The notes under the pieces: model-generated | What the model was told of the DNA's origin: nothing | The model's database searches: none | The model's input: the letters and a program-made list of their open reading frames with translations, nothing else | Shown here: in pieces, positions 12,190 through 25,489 of the stretch | Layout of the letters: every line of letters begins with the position of its first letter | Position numbering within the stretch: the stretch's first letter is position 1 | Made by a program: the position numbers and the translations under genes | NCBI RefSeq assembly: GCF_021018895.1 | Contig: NC_079387.1 | Coordinates: 6,048,083-6,112,082 of the forward strand | Length of the DNA: 64,000 bases | Source of the DNA: Seriola aureovittata | Taxonomy: Eukaryota > Chordata > Actinopteri > Carangiformes > Carangidae | Reading direction: 5' to 3'

Positions 12190-12652
12190 ATCTGACCAAC
12201 GATTGAGCAGGGGGCCGGTTCAGAGGCGCCAACACACGCGGCAAGGCCGGGCGAGGTGTGTATGTATGAAATTAGCAGTCAAATGAGATCTGACACGAGA
12301 ATGAGAAGCTGTCAAACACAATGACACGGCTGCCACAATGAGACGGCGGGAAGAGACGGGGGCGGCCAAATGAACAGGGGATGGAGGGCAGCAGAACGAC
12401 AAACAATCCTAATTGAGACAGGGACATGATGGCAGATAGAGCGCGTGTGTGTGTGTGTGTGTGTGTTGACTGCAGGACCGTGCCATCATTTGATAAATGG
12501 GCGCGTGGCGCCGTGACGCTCTCATTAGATGGTGCAGGCGAAGGAAATGACCACTTAATGAAAAGCAATAACCGCAATGGAACAAGGGATGGAAATAAAA
12601 CAACAGACGAGTGGAGGACGTCAATTAACAACAACAAAGGAGAGCAGAAACT
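12190..12652. promoter_or_regulatory. CNE-like block A in intron 2
   Basis: Low-repeat sequence with many homeodomain/TALE-type words (TAATTGAG, CATTAGATGG, CTTAATGA, TTTGATAAATGG), interrupted by a (TG)n tract at 12446-12466. The style is that of deeply conserved vertebrate non-coding elements. Conservation was not tested. Confidence 0.4.
12446..12466. repeat. short (TG)n
   Basis: TG run interrupting CNE-like block A. Confidence 0.9.
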
Positions 12653-12679
12653 AAGTGTGTGTGTGTGTTTATGTGTGTG

Positions 12680-12820
12680 TAAACAATAAGCACGGAGGAG
12701 GTGGCAAGATATGCATCATCCATCACGCTGTGATGCCGCCTCTCACCTCAACCTCCCGTGATTCAATATCCTCATGACACCTGGCCAATGCCATGCAAAG
12801 GAGACACATCTAATGCATGT
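12680..12820. promoter_or_regulatory. CNE-like block B in intron 2
   Basis: A compact low-repeat block contains ATGCATCATCCATCACG, CTCATGACACC and CCAATGCCATGCAAAGG, ending at a (TG)n microsatellite. It may be one element with block A. Confidence 0.35.
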
Positions 12821-12831
12821 GTGTTTGTGTA

Positions 12832-12833
<2 letters not shown>

Positions 12834-12865
<32 letters not shown>
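12834..12865. repeat. (TG)n microsatellite
   Basis: TG run; a short (GA)n follows at 12922-12939. Confidence 0.95.
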
Positions 12866-12868
<3 letters not shown>

Positions 12869-12959
12869 CTTAGAGAGAGTGAGTGAAAGAAAAGATGAGG
12901 AATCAAGGGGCTGGCAAATGTGAGAGAGAGAGAGAGAGAAGAGGGAGAAAAGAGAGCGA

Positions 12960-13440
12960 AAGCCAGGAAAACAATCTGATTGCGCCGCTTGATGGATGCT
13001 TCTCGAGCTCTTTCTCTCTTCTTTATCTGCTTTCCTCTTTCTCTTCTTATCTCCCTCCCTCCCCGTGCCTTCGTCTCTTTCTCCAAACTCGCTGACAGCA
13101 TCAATCAAAGAAGTAGTCTCGGAGCGTAATGTGATGTGCGCGCACACACGCCGACGTGCGAGCGCGTACGAAGACACGGCGCCGAGCTACCCTCAGAAAC
13201 GATTTATTCGTTTTGAACAACAACAACTTCTTTTAATGTGTGGAGAGTGGGGGTGTGGGAGGAGGGCGAGGGGGGGTGATGATTTGCTTTTCCGGAGTTT
13301 ATTTTTTATGGCTGACACAGGCGGGGAGCGATGCTGATGAGGGCCGCCCTGCTGCTTCCACTCATCACTCAATCAAACACAAAGTATCAACAAAATGAAT
13401 CATGTATTACTTCATTTAGAACAAGTCGGAGCGTGAAAAA
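12960..13440. promoter_or_regulatory. CNE-like block C in intron 2
   Basis: Two low-repeat stretches with elevated CpG (TTGCGCCGCTTGATGGATG; TCAATCAAAGAAG; GATTTATTCG; TGAATCATGTATTAC) contain a TCAATCAAAG PBX/TCF-like word. A pyrimidine-rich segment (13005-13085) separates them. Confidence 0.35.
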
Positions 13441-15046
13441 AAAAGACTTTCTCAAGCACTGTATCTAACCATGAGGACTTTTTATTGATCATACACTGTG
13501 TACCCATCATCACCATCATCGTAACCCTGTCTGATCAAAGTTGAATCTGATCTTTGGATTTAATCCAAAATCTAACACGTCTAAAATTGGACAAATAAAA
13601 ACACAATATTCACTGAACAAAATTGATTCTTTAATGGAAAAATTAAACTAAGTGTTAAATGCACCCAGGCTCATCCAGGGGTGCCAGCTGATAGCAGACG
13701 GGTGCTGATTAGGGTCAAACTGAGGTGAGAAATAGTGTGTCAGGATGTTAAAAAGCTGGTGTCAAATCTTCGCTGATTCCATTTCCTTGGTGTGTTTCTT
13801 GTTTTTTCTAATGTGCCTGACCTAACTTTTTCATATTGTGAGACTAATGGAACAGCTTTGTTCAGTGTAATACTAAAGATCTCATTATGTTCAAGCTATC
13901 AGTCTGCTGTCCCTTACACAAGAGACCAAAAATCTTTAATACTGTGAAATAGCGGGAGAGGAATCTTGGGAAAAGCTCACTTTTCAAAAGCGCAAAATGG
14001 TTTGAAATTCAGTCCTTCGAATGCAGCACCACCCCGCTCGTCTGGAGGACCCTGTGCCCCAGGATGAAAAACAACAGCACCTTGAGTGGTTCACAGTGTG
14101 TTTTCTTAACGCGCCGGTTTCTTTCCGTCCCTCCTGACTGTGATTAGTATTCTGGAAAACAAATCGCCTTATTTTCCTGCCGTGTCCGTGGGGGGATATT
14201 GATATGGACCTGGGGACGCTGCATGTCAACTACCGCTGAATAATGTGACCCCTTTGTCTCATTACCATAACACACACAAACACACGCACGCTCGCGAAAC
14301 CCACACTGACACTCGTGCCAAATACAAATAGCTGAACCCTTTATATTGTCATGTTATGATCGTCTGTAAATCATGATGCGGCGTGTGTATCCAACGTGAC
14401 CTGACTAGCTGGAAGGACTGTGTATGTATATATGTCTGTGTGTGTGCGTGCGTGTTGCAGTGCCAAAGCGATTATCATGACATACATGAAAGCCATATAA
14501 AATAGCATGCGTGAAGCAGAGAGAGATAAACACTGCGTCTGTGAGTATTCTTGTCCATGCACACGGCCTAGAGCACCGAGTTATAAAGCGTCGCAATATA
14601 TGTGGCCCACAGCTGACAAATGCGGAATTATTTTACTCCATTTCATAGAGGCAAGAATACACCAGCCCACACATATCCTGTAGCCTATCACTTTAACACA
14701 TTATTTTGCTTAATTTTGATAAAAAATCGTCTACTTCGCCCAGAGTAGATTTAAACGACTTTGCTCAAATTGAAGTACACTACATTTCCAAGAATGCATT
14801 TCAACAACCATTTGAGGACAGATGTAAACATGATGCAGTCAGTACGCACCAGCTGAGGAATAAAGACAAAAATAACAATGGACTTGTGATCCATACACAA
14901 GTATTCTTAGTCAGATTATGACTACATTACATTCTTCTCTGTAGAGGTGAATGTCAGGAAAGAATCCAGTCTCTCTCATTTTTCCCAAAATATTTGTTGA
15001 GCATCAAAATGGAGAGAGGGAACCAGAAATAGAATAATGTCCTCCG

Positions 15047-15066
15047 ACAACAACAACAACAACAAC
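15047..15066. repeat. (CAA)n microsatellite
   Basis: CAA trinucleotide run of about six units. Confidence 0.9.
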
Positions 15067-15920
15067 TGACACTTATTATTGAGGTATCAGACAGCTGCTG
15101 GAGTTTAGCTCAACTGTTTTCATGGCTTGATGCATACAAACACATTCATGCCATTAAAGATGGTGTCCCGGTAAGCCGTTACCAGTGAGCCAGCATGTAA
15201 AAGTGCCCTGTAAAGTTTTTGAGTACTGGTCATCCTTGGACAAACACAGTTGTGATTAATAACATTAAAAACATTAAGATGAGCTAGTTTCAGGATCCTG
15301 GTAAAGTGAATGCTAGCTCACTGTCACGTTGCAGTTTGCATCCAAGTCTGTGCAGACTCATATAACATATGTAGAGAAGACTGAAGAAATTCAATGAGAG
15401 GTATTAAGTGTATATTCCCATAATTAGCGTATAAATTCATCAGTTACGGCCATAAAAACCAACAACAGGCCAACAAAAACCGTCACAGTATCACCGTTAC
15501 TATGTTGTATCCAAGCCTGACCTTTGACCTCCATGTTCGTAGAGGGCAGGAGAGAGCAGGATTTCTTTACTCTCAATAACCTCAAGACATTATTATGATT
15601 ATTGGTCTCACCCAGACTGTATGAGCCAGGATACAGAGTGTGAATGCATCATGGTTACTGTTTTTTAATTTTTAATGACCAGGATATGAAATTATCCCGG
15701 CTGCTGTAAACAGTATATGGTGTTTACATGTTGCAACTCACAGATTTTAATAATTGATGTACGTGCTAAGAATTAATTAGCCAAATGCAGCACATCCTGC
15801 ATGGTACACACAAGGGAGAGAGACACACATGCATGCAATCAGTGATGTTAGCACACTGTATAAAAGCATTGTCTAAAAATGCACACCACAAAGACACAAC
15901 TGTGGACACAATCTCAGACA

Positions 15921-15923
<3 letters not shown>

Positions 15924-15971
<48 letters not shown>
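15924..15971. repeat. (CA)24 microsatellite
   Basis: Uninterrupted CA run. Confidence 0.95.
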
Positions 15972-15973
<2 letters not shown>

Positions 15974-16171
15974 CTCACAGTTAGAGGAGGAACAGTGCCA
16001 CCTTGCTTTAGTCAAACACTACTGCATGCTGGGACCACTCAAGCCTCTTTACATAAGCAACAGCCACACACACACACAAGCTCACAAACAAACATACACA
16101 CTTCCCTATTTCATCCACTGGTACTAATCAACCCATTTTTCTTCTTCTCTCTCGTCCCTGTCTAGCACTGC

Positions 16172-16200
16172 TGTGTGTGCGTGCGTGTGTGTGTGTGTGC

Positions 16201-16242
<42 letters not shown>

Positions 16243-16252
16243 GCGTGTGTGT
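16172..16252. repeat. (TG)n interrupted microsatellite
   Basis: TG run with CG and CATATA interruptions. Confidence 0.9.
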
Positions 16253-16434
16253 AGTACGGGTCTATTGAGATGCTTTGCTTTTGTGCTGTTGTCATTTATC
16301 TTACGACTGCCCCCCTTTTCTCCGTTCTCTCCCTCTCATGCTATTCTTCATTCTTTCTTTGAACGAGAGATGCATAATTCAGAAGGAGCGCGCAGCATCC
16401 TGACAGTAGTATGGTAACCCAATCATCTCTCACA

Positions 16435-16442
16435 AACACACA

Positions 16443-16504
<62 letters not shown>

Positions 16505-16526
16505 CACTCATATATAGAGTACACAC

Positions 16527-16567
<41 letters not shown>
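16435..16567. repeat. (CA)n plus (GA)n microsatellites
   Basis: CA run 16435-16502 with one TA, a 30-bp gap, then GA run 16533-16566. Confidence 0.95.
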
Positions 16568-16570
<3 letters not shown>

Positions 16571-16879
16571 TGACTCACACACAGACACACTTTCTTCACT
16601 AAAGTACAGGTTTACACAGACTATTTTAGACATCTGTTTTTTCAAGCACTAAAATGTGAATCACAGAGAATAAACCTCCTACTCGCAGTGTCTTGACTGA
16701 AAATGAAAGCCTGCAGTACCTGACAATTTGGCATGGTGTATAGATTTGCGATCGCTCCATAGCTGAAAGGATTCAAACTGCAGTTTACGGTCAACTGATG
16801 ATACTGTGCACAAAAGCAAATACTTTCTCCATATGGCTCCTGACTGTGCATTTGTGTATCTGCTGTTGTTTTTCATTCT

Positions 16880-17225
16880 CTGAATCGCGAGCGCCTGAGG
16901 TGTGAAGATTCTGGGAAGTCGAGTGTTCGCAGGCAGCGACAGAAATTTCCCCTCCGTGTGTGAATTGGATGCTGTTCAACAAAGAGCAGACATGATGTGT
17001 AGAGAATGAGTTTCTCCACGGCTGGAGAGCGCGATGAATATTGACAGTGCACAGGTACAGAGGGGTGAAGTTAAGTATCTCACCCTGACTGAGCAGAAAT
17101 TTGGCTCTTGATATCCATGGCATCCTGTGAGAAATGGCAATCAATTTCAAACAAGGTGTACACAGTTATTTTGCCCTCTTAAATCGACTGGCAGGTAATT
17201 GTAATTAGTGATACTCTTCAGTATG
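16880..17225. promoter_or_regulatory. CNE-like block D in intron 2
   Basis: A low-repeat block holds CAATCAATTTCAAAC, TTTTGCCCTCTTAAATCG and a paired homeodomain-type word, TAATTGTAATTAGTGAT, near 17198-17214. Enhancer role is inferred. Confidence 0.4.
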
Positions 17226-18410
17226 AAGAGCAGTGATGTTGAGGTTACAGCTACATTGGACAATCTGAGAAACACGTATTATTATGTACTATTTGTGTCA
17301 TTTTCAATTTATAACAGCAGATATATTATGATGAATTCTGATTATTTTTTATATACTTATATTCTGTCATGCCTTTGACATATTTTAGTTATTGACTTAC
17401 TCCATTTCCCAGAATGCCTCTGAATAGCACCCAAGGCTTGAAGATGGTGCTAATTCATGTACAAGTTCAAGTACAAACAAGAGTTGCACGGTCGACTGCA
17501 ACTTGAAATCAGGAAACTTTTCGAACATCAAGCACATTTTATTTTGTCAAAGCTTTGGTATATTTTAGAAACTTAAAAAAATATGGCCAAAATTGTTTAT
17601 ATTTCCCAAAGTAAGCTGTTGTATATAGCTGTATGTATATATATGTTGTATGTTCTGAGTTATAGAATGTAAAGAACACAGAGAATATGACCTCAGTGGC
17701 CTCAATCCTGAGGAAGGGACAATCAACATTTGTGTCCCTTTAATGTCTTTGTAAAATCAAGTGCATGGCATTGCATTCTGGTCTATTGAGGCAGTTGTCA
17801 GTGCAGAAATCAGCATCCCTTTCACTTGCTTTAGTCATTGTTTAACACTGGCAGAAGATTGATTTAGGAAACAGACAGTTATGATAATCGAAGCTGTTTG
17901 GAAACACCTGGGTGCGATATAACAGTTTATGTTTGGTTAGTAATGGCTCAGGGTTACAATATTACACCAAACAACAAATGACAAGTATCTTAAATGTAAC
18001 GTACAGCAGTTTCTTCAGTGTCTGGAGTGACTTAGAGTAGGTTTTCCCTCTAATAATGGACAATAACATTACACAGTGAAGCACCGACTCACTGCGCACA
18101 TACTACAAACAAGACTACATGCAAGCAACCAACATTACACGCAGCCGAGCATGTACCAAAAACTAATCTTTGTTCAAGAACACATACTGTATACACTCAG
18201 CCTACACAGATACACACATTTTCAGGGCACCGTAAGGGCCATCTGAGGAATGTTTGGCCTGTGTTATTTAAACAAGTAGAAAATTGGTTGTATTACCGGT
18301 GAGAGCAGGGCTAATCCTACTTCTGTTCCTGCCTGAATCTATACAGCACACTACCAGATGTGGGGGATTACCTCTCAGGAACACACATACCGGGCTTTGG
18401 GCCTGCATGC

Positions 18411-18459
<49 letters not shown>
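18411..18459. repeat. (CA)n microsatellite
   Basis: CA run of about 20 units. Confidence 0.95.
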
Positions 18460-18460
<1 letters not shown>

Positions 18461-19688
18461 AAATCACTGCAACACACAGTCAAGCAGTGTATAAGATTAG
18501 AGAAGCAACCACAAACACACAAAGGAGGGCAAAAAAAGACACACACACACTCCCTCTCTCTCTGATACACACAAACAGATGCACAATCCAACTTGTGTGC
18601 TGGTGGTAAGGGACTCGGTTAAAATAATGAATCATATACAGAGACATCACTACTTGAACCTCTAAATCTCTCTTTCTTTCTGTTTGATGAGATGCCAGTG
18701 GTTCCAAACAGCGGCTAATACTTCCACATTGAACATAACGTCTCTTTGATGCTTCTGACAGAATGAACACTCGCACACCAAAGTAAATTCCTCTGTCTGT
18801 TGGTACAGCGGTCTTAGCATTTACATTCATGCAAATTTAGCAAAGGATGACCCAGAACTCGTACCTCTTCCAAAATGTAAAAATAGCCGTAAAATAGCAA
18901 CAAAAAAAAAAATCATGTCGTTATTCAACCTCAATTTCATTTTCAATCTCCTTCCTGACAACAGATCTTTACAGACACTCATCTCTCCATAGATATTATT
19001 CGGTACAACAGTAGACTAAACAAAATCACAAGAAAGATATGAAATCCTCTCAGAGAAGCAGTGATGCAGGTTAAACAGTATTTTCCAACAGTGTCAGACC
19101 CAAATTGCTTTTAGTGACCAAGCTTTTCTTATATTTTCACACCATTCACACAGATTAGAACAACATACGTTAATACAACTCACTGACCCTTGGATGCAAA
19201 GAGGGAAAAGGTTTTTTTTTTTTTAAATACATACTTAAATCAGGGCTGAGATCAGAATCAGGGGTAATATAATATAAACATTAGGGTCACATACCAGATA
19301 TTTGGATCCTGGTTCTTTTTGGGAATTCTTACAACAAATCTCTCCCAGAGAGATTTTATCAGTCACTCAGTTCACCCTGAAGATTATTGTATGTACTGAA
19401 CTTTGTTAACACTACCATGCAACTGTCGCAACTACCGACTTTCAAATGTTGCTATTGCGGTAATATCACTGCATAAACTTTTCAGCTGCAACCATCTTCG
19501 TCCAGTTACTTTTCATTCTAAAATGGCATCTTAGAGTTCAGCCGTGTGGCAAAACCTTTTGTAAAATAAGTGTGAATGAAGTGGGGTTCAAATCCAGCCG
19601 GCTAGAAGTGGCTCAATGAGACACGCAGACCTCCATTCACATATTGGAGTGCAAACACAAACATTCAATCCTATTCCACCTACACCAA

Positions 19689-19689
19689 C

Positions 19690-19719
<30 letters not shown>
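19689..19719. repeat. (CA)15 microsatellite
   Basis: Uninterrupted CA run. A second short run is at 19867-19888. Confidence 0.95.
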
Positions 19720-19720
<1 letters not shown>

Positions 19721-19959
19721 CTTAGCAAAGGTTTTGGGGAAAAGAAAAATTTGTAAACCTGCATTATTAACATGTTATTGATCACGCTGCCAAAAAGTTA
19801 GAAAGGTTCTTTATGGCACAGAAAAGGGTTGAGTTATAATTCTCTTTCTCTCTCTGCATCCACTAACACACACACACACACACACACATCTGTCGCATCA
19901 GCCGCAGTGATAGAGCACGTATGCGCCTACTGAGAGTATACACAACCATTAACACACAC

Positions 19960-20110
19960 ACATTCATACGCGAAGCCAGCCACCAGCTGAGGTATTGCGG
20001 TGCTGGCTATGCTCAGTGACACGCCACATTATTATTTATGCACACTCATAAAGGGAGAGGGTAAACTCTTCATAAATCACACACGCCCGAGAGGCCTGAA
20101 AGAGAGAAGG
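19960..20110. promoter_or_regulatory. CNE-like block E with Cdx/Hox-type words
   Basis: The stretch contains ATTATTATTTATGCACAC, CTCATAAAGGG and CTTCATAAATC, three TTTATG/CATAAA words within about 50 bases, flanked by GC-richer unique sequence. Confidence 0.35.
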
Positions 20111-20279
20111 AAGGATGAGGAGAAGGAGGGATGTGGGTGACAGCAGAGCTCCAGGCCTCGTATTTCTCAGACCGGCAACACAAATATCAAACCGGCTCGT
20201 TCATCACTTCTGCAGAGCAAACACATCAGTGGTGGTTACACTGGTCCTGCTCCGCATCTGTGGACATGACACACTGGTG

Positions 20280-20357
20280 TGCGCACACACGCACACGCAC
20301 ACGCACGCACGCACACACACGCACACACACGCACACACACGCACACACACACACACA
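20280..20357. repeat. (CA)n(CG) compound microsatellite
   Basis: CA run with regular CG interruptions. Confidence 0.9.
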
Positions 20358-22039
20358 AAGAGGACACACACATTTCAGGAACAAACGGGAGACGTGTATT
20401 CCCTCTGCGCGCAGAAAGTCATAACCTCTTTCTCATAAATGTGCATAAATATGCACAAATACACACTCAAACACACACTCCTTTATACACAGATACACAG
20501 ATGGAAATCACAAATGTTTTCTAAAAGTCAGAGCCAGAGCCTAATATTCAGCTTTCTTTTCCCTGTGGCCGTCACAGGGCCAGCTGCTCCCTCCACCCCT
20601 TCCTCCTCCTCCTTCCCTCCCTCCCTCCCTCCTTCCCTTCCTCCCTCCCGGGATCTGACAGAGAAATAGAAGGAGTGATTAACTCAGAGCTGCGAGGCTG
20701 CCGCCCTCTCACCTGTGGCTCTCTCCTCCACAGGCTGCCCCTCCCTCCTCCTCTTCCTCCTCTTCCTTCCATCTGCCCTCTCTTTAACATCACACTTTCA
20801 TTCTATACGTCACCTCTTTCTTTCTACCTCTTGCCATCCTCTTTGTGTAGGCTGAGCTTTGAAGTGATATTTATGATGGTTTAAGTGGAAAATCTGTACT
20901 TTTCATTGTTATTATTCATTAAATTATTAATAATTTACTAGTTTTCCACTGTGGCCATGATGTAAATTCGTTCCTGTGGTTTTCCATTTCAGGGTCAGAG
21001 TGCTTCCATGGCCTGAAAGTGCTATTCATCAGCTCAGATTACGTCTTGAGGGGTAAACATTCTGTTTTCCACTACAGTCGAGCTTGCTTATATACAGCAT
21101 ATATGAACTATACATTACCGACATTCAGTACTTGCCGTTGCCATGGAGAGCCAACATCACCCAGAGCCTGAGGGTGTTTGGGAGGGGGAAAAAAAAAAAA
21201 AAAAGCCTTACGTCCAGTTCTTTCTTACACCCATGAACATATATGTTCCTGCTAACACGCCTTATCGGATAGTAATTGACTCAACAACATCAAAGCCTGG
21301 AGGGGATTTGTGCTGCATTACACGTCTGCAAGCCCCAGGAGTACAAAACACCACCTGACAGCACCATCCATCCATAAATATGAATGTCAGGGGGCTGGAG
21401 GTCCCACTACACAGTTTACAGCACCACCAAGCTGAAAATAGTTATGTAGTATATAATGTGTGGAGCACTGCTCGGACTGTATAATTTTATAGAGCAATTT
21501 AAGGAAGGACGCTGAGCTCATTAACTCAGTGTATATCAGCTTCTAATTAACATTCAGTGCAAAGCCGACACTCGCAGCGTTGAAACAATTTTCCTTCCTT
21601 TTCTTCTTTATAAGCTGGTGTTTCGCCAGGTTGGTAACAATGCTTTTACTACAGATATAGATCTCAACACTAAAATAAGTAATTTGACAAATAAGTAAAA
21701 ACAAAAACATATATGCAACTAATGGCAAGAAAAGAAAAATGTTAAAAAGGGTCGAAAATCATGAACTAACATTTATAAAGCCAGATTCCTGTTTTGCGGC
21801 TTTTCTATGTTTTGCAACATAAAACTCAAACTTAACGTAATACAAGGCACCAGTTAGGAGTTTCTGAACTGTTGATCTGCATCCTCACCATTTATTTCAT
21901 ACACTGAACCATTAATCAATTATTTTTATAATTGTGTTCTTTTTTTTTTACAGTTAACTTGATACTGTATTTTAAGAAATATCATCATTTTGTTTTCCTG
22001 AGATTCATTTCAAATCCAAACTCTACTTATGCGAGTGAA

Positions 22040-22205
22040 ACACCCTCTCCTCCTTTCCTTAGGTCTCTCCCATGTCAGATGTAGGCCAGCTAGTAATTCA
22101 AGTGGCCAATTCAGACACATTACCGTTCACAGAGCATCATTCATTAGGCCAATCAGTTAGGTGATGAGGGTGAGAGGCAGAAAAAATGAATAAAAGCAAT
22201 AATAG
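22040..22205. promoter_or_regulatory. CNE-like block F in intron 2
   Basis: Low-repeat sequence with CTAGTAATTCAAGTGGCC, CCAATTCAGACACATTACC, CATTCATTAGGCCAATCAG and TTAGGTGATGAGG. ATTA and CCAAT-type words are dense. Confidence 0.35.
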
Positions 22206-22854
22206 AGTGTGTGTTTGTGCATGAAAGTGTATTTGAGTGCGTGCAACACAATGGACACAGATGCGGTTTCAGCTGTGTAATTGCACCAGAATCATTAAAT
22301 ATTTAACTGAAATAGTTGGATTCACTATTACAAGCATCCATCTTCTTGTTGCTGTGAAAATACACACTGCTACAAACACACACACACTCGTCCGGGAGTG
22401 TGACTTTCTGCTGATTTGAGTTATTAGCAGTTGGAGTGAGCAGAGACCCAGTGAGCGGAGGGAAAACACCCCACACTTTCACACACCCTCGGACAAACAC
22501 ACACATGTACGCTAGTCTGGGGCAATGTCATCTAGGAAAACAGATGGCTGGTGAGGCTGGTTAGGTCAGAGAGTAGATTTGCTGTAAACAAGCTGATCTA
22601 TAATAGATCATTAGCTGGATGTGATTAGCTCATCTGCAGGCTGCTGTGCCAAAATCCCTGTTAACTGATAAAGCTAATACTGACAACAAACAACACAAGC
22701 TGCAGCTTCACAACAATATCAATATGACTGAATGCGACGGTTTTCCATACAGAAATTCATGTTTGGAGTCATGTAGCCGCTGTAGTGAGTTACACACATA
22801 ATTTGACGCACGGACCACGACAAAGACCGCCTCTTCACCTTCTCCTACTACACT

Positions 22855-23085
22855 GATTATACACGTGTCATTAGAAAAGTGAGTCCACAGAGCACAGTGC
22901 GCCTCTGGCCTCGGAGCGGCTGCCCCCTCCAAGGTTCCTCCTGCCACAGCAGGCGCAGGCAGGTCAGGTTACAGCCTGACCGTCTCGCTCCATTAGGAGC
23001 TAATGGGCGGTGTGATGGTGACACAGAGGGCAACATAGAACCTGTGCGATTAACAGAAGGAGAGGCACCAAAGGACGACGTCTGA
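22855..23085. promoter_or_regulatory. CNE-like block G containing a homeodomain palindrome
   Basis: A GC-balanced unique block holds the inverted repeat CCATTAG-GAG-CTAATGG (22990-23006), two facing homeodomain-type sites, preceded by a GCAGGCGCAGGCAGG stretch. Confidence 0.4.
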
Positions 23086-23279
23086 GGGTGTGATGACCTA
23101 ACGCAGCCTCTATAAGTCACACACACCTACGCAAAGAAAACAGAAAGGGGCCTGATCCTAACTGAATCCTGGTCTTTTGCTTCAGTGAACTGATAAATCA
23201 CTTTGGAGAGGTGCCATCATTCAAAGTCACAAGGTAGAGCAATGGATCATCTAAAGAAATTAAAATTCCGAAGTGCAAC

Positions 23280-23600
23280 TTTATGAGAAAACTCACGCGC
23301 GTGCAGTTAAATGAAAAGACGGGCACAGCAAGAATTATTTCTCCTTAAGCCTTCCTTGGGTTCCTCTCATCATAATTACAATCAAACAGAGCTTGCTGAA
23401 TGTGTGTGTGTTAGAGTGTGTGTGGGGGGTATTGTTAATTGAATATCATCAGATGAAGAGCTGTTGTGATGCTCAGATTGGTGGGGGGTTGAATCAAGGT
23501 CGAGACTGATGAGATATGATCAAATCAGCTCAAGTGACCGAATCCCGCCGGGCAAAACATTCACCCACTCCGGTCTGATGTGATCTGATCTGCAGGTAAC
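23280..23600. promoter_or_regulatory. CNE-like block H in intron 2
   Basis: Unique sequence with CATAATTACAATCAAACAG, TTGAATATCATCAGATG and a run of GATC/TGAT words (GATATGATCAAATCAG, TGATGTGATCTGATCTG), split by a short (GT)n tract at 23401-23425. Confidence 0.35.
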
Positions 23601-24099
23601 AGTCTGACACAGAGATAATCTAGCTTTATTCAATATACTGTATGTTTACTGGAGATTTGAATATATTAATGCGTCAGTTAAGTTCATGAGAATGAATAAT
23701 TAGTCAACATCAGATTCATGGAAATCAAATCCATCCACAGTTTGTTGTGTCATTTTCAAACAATGACTTAGAAACGCGAGACAACATTCATGCAAAATGG
23801 ACAAACAATATTTAGAAATATGATTTCACATAATGACAATACTGGAGCCATGACTGAAAAAACCTTTAAATTGAACATTTAAAATACCCATTTTCCATTA
23901 TGCAATTTAGTGTCAGACCATCAAGTCTAAAATGCTCAACATGTCTTGAGCCTCCAGGCTTCAGCAGGGATGGCAACCTTACAAAATAAATGTTCTTTTT
24001 GGAAAAAAGAAAAAGTCAGAGGAAAATCAATTAAGAAGACAAAAGAAGGAACATAATGACTGACTACAGGTGAACTATCACTGATTTATTTTATACCCG

Positions 24100-24565
24100 G
24101 GCCAAGTTCAGAATCCATGCAAGACTTCTAATTATTATTCAAATGTGTGAGACGGACATGGTGTTGAACGCACTCCATCTTCACAGGTACGAATGTATGC
24201 ATCGTGATTAGTATGTGAAGAGGGTATAGATTATGATTACGCTGGCATGCATGTGACATTTTCTAATCAGCGCACTTGAACCTCATGCTCCCGCTCATCA
24301 CTGGCCATTCAGACGGTGTGCAGAGTTATGTGACTATTCAGATGCCAATCAAACGCAGCTCGCCGCAACGCTGAATGAGGGGGAATGGAGGTGAGGGAGC
24401 GAGGTGTCACAGAGCGTCAAAGGCTAATCAGCACGTCTGCACCTCGCAATCACTTCCCCATTCACTAAACTTATTCTCCGGCAGGTTAGCACGTTTTAAG
24501 TAATGCCTTATTGTCGGCTGTCAGAGGGGCCGACATCTGACATGTAGTAAATGACTTCAGGCAAA
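24100..24565. promoter_or_regulatory. CNE-like block I in intron 2
   Basis: This is the longest such block in intron 2: TCTAATTATTATTCAAATG, GATTATGATTACGC, TTCTAATCAGCGC, GCCAATCAAACGC and AGGCTAATCAGCACG, ending in an interleaved inverted repeat at 24512-24542. AATCA/ATTAG words are dense and there is no simple repeat. Confidence 0.45.
24512..24542. repeat. interleaved inverted repeats (A B spacer A' B')
   Basis: A = TGTCGGC (24512-24518), B = TGTCAGA (24519-24525), spacer GGG, A' = GCCGACA (24529-24535), B' = TCTGACA (24536-24542). A' and B' are exact reverse complements of A and B, in A-B-A'-B' order. Confidence 0.85.
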
Positions 24566-25489
24566 TCACCCGACATAACTAATATAACAAGAGAGTTCTA
24601 CTGGGACAAGTGGAAATAAAATTTACAGCAGTATTATTTAATTTTGAGTTTTGAGATCTGAAGCTAAAGACTAAACTTTTGGCCACATTTGACTGATTTC
24701 GGTTTGTGTTGAGACGGTGCAGGCACCTACAAAAGGCTCTTGCAACTTCAAGTATTTGCTTGTTGTATTGTGTGTGTGTAATTGAAGACAAACGATCATT
24801 TCCTTTTAAACTGATTGTTTACATCCATGTTTACATCAGCATTTCTTCTTCATTTCCATGGTCGATCAGGGCTATAAAATGGATTGCATACTCAACACAT
24901 TCAAACTAATAAATGTTAATGTGTACCAGGCATCTCCGAGTGTCTGAATAGAGCAAGAGATACAAACAAAGAGTCGTCCTCTCATCAAAATATTGCTCCC
25001 CGAGGCCACTGGTGGTCATAAACTCTACAGGTTTCCATTACTTTAGAATCAAATGATCCGACCTGACATGAATCAGATGATCGGATTTGTAAGTAAGACA
25101 GAAACTGGCACAGGAATGCCAGCTATTATGTTTGAAGTTATTTGGAAACAGTATCTCCATTTTAGTGAAATCTATTTTTCAACTGTAGATTATTCTGTTA
25201 ACTACCTATCAAGCATGGACTTGGCTAAAAATGGATTTGAGAAGTAAAAAGAAGTAAAAACTTCGCAGCTACATTTTTGATTTCTTCTGATGATCATAAC
25301 TCTTTTCATGACTTCATATATATATAAAAACAGGGCTATCATGCATATCTGTTTAATCTGTTAACTGAAGTGCGTAAATGATTCCTTACGTGTTCTGTAA
25401 TTAAATGAGATCATTATTCAAAGAAGTGTCAGTGTCTCTTTAAAAGATATGAGAGATAACTACAGACCCACTGTAAATATCAGAACGCC

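Noticed and set aside
12743..13177. 144-codon minus-strand open frame
   Set aside because: It crosses a (TG)n and a (GA)n tract and a CNE-like block; the product is Lys/Arg/Glu and Ser/Leu simple sequence.
20100..20800. Possible gene in a CpG-containing, pyrimidine-rich stretch
   Set aside because: Open frames come from TCCC/CTC runs and (CA)n. No splice-consistent coding segment was found.
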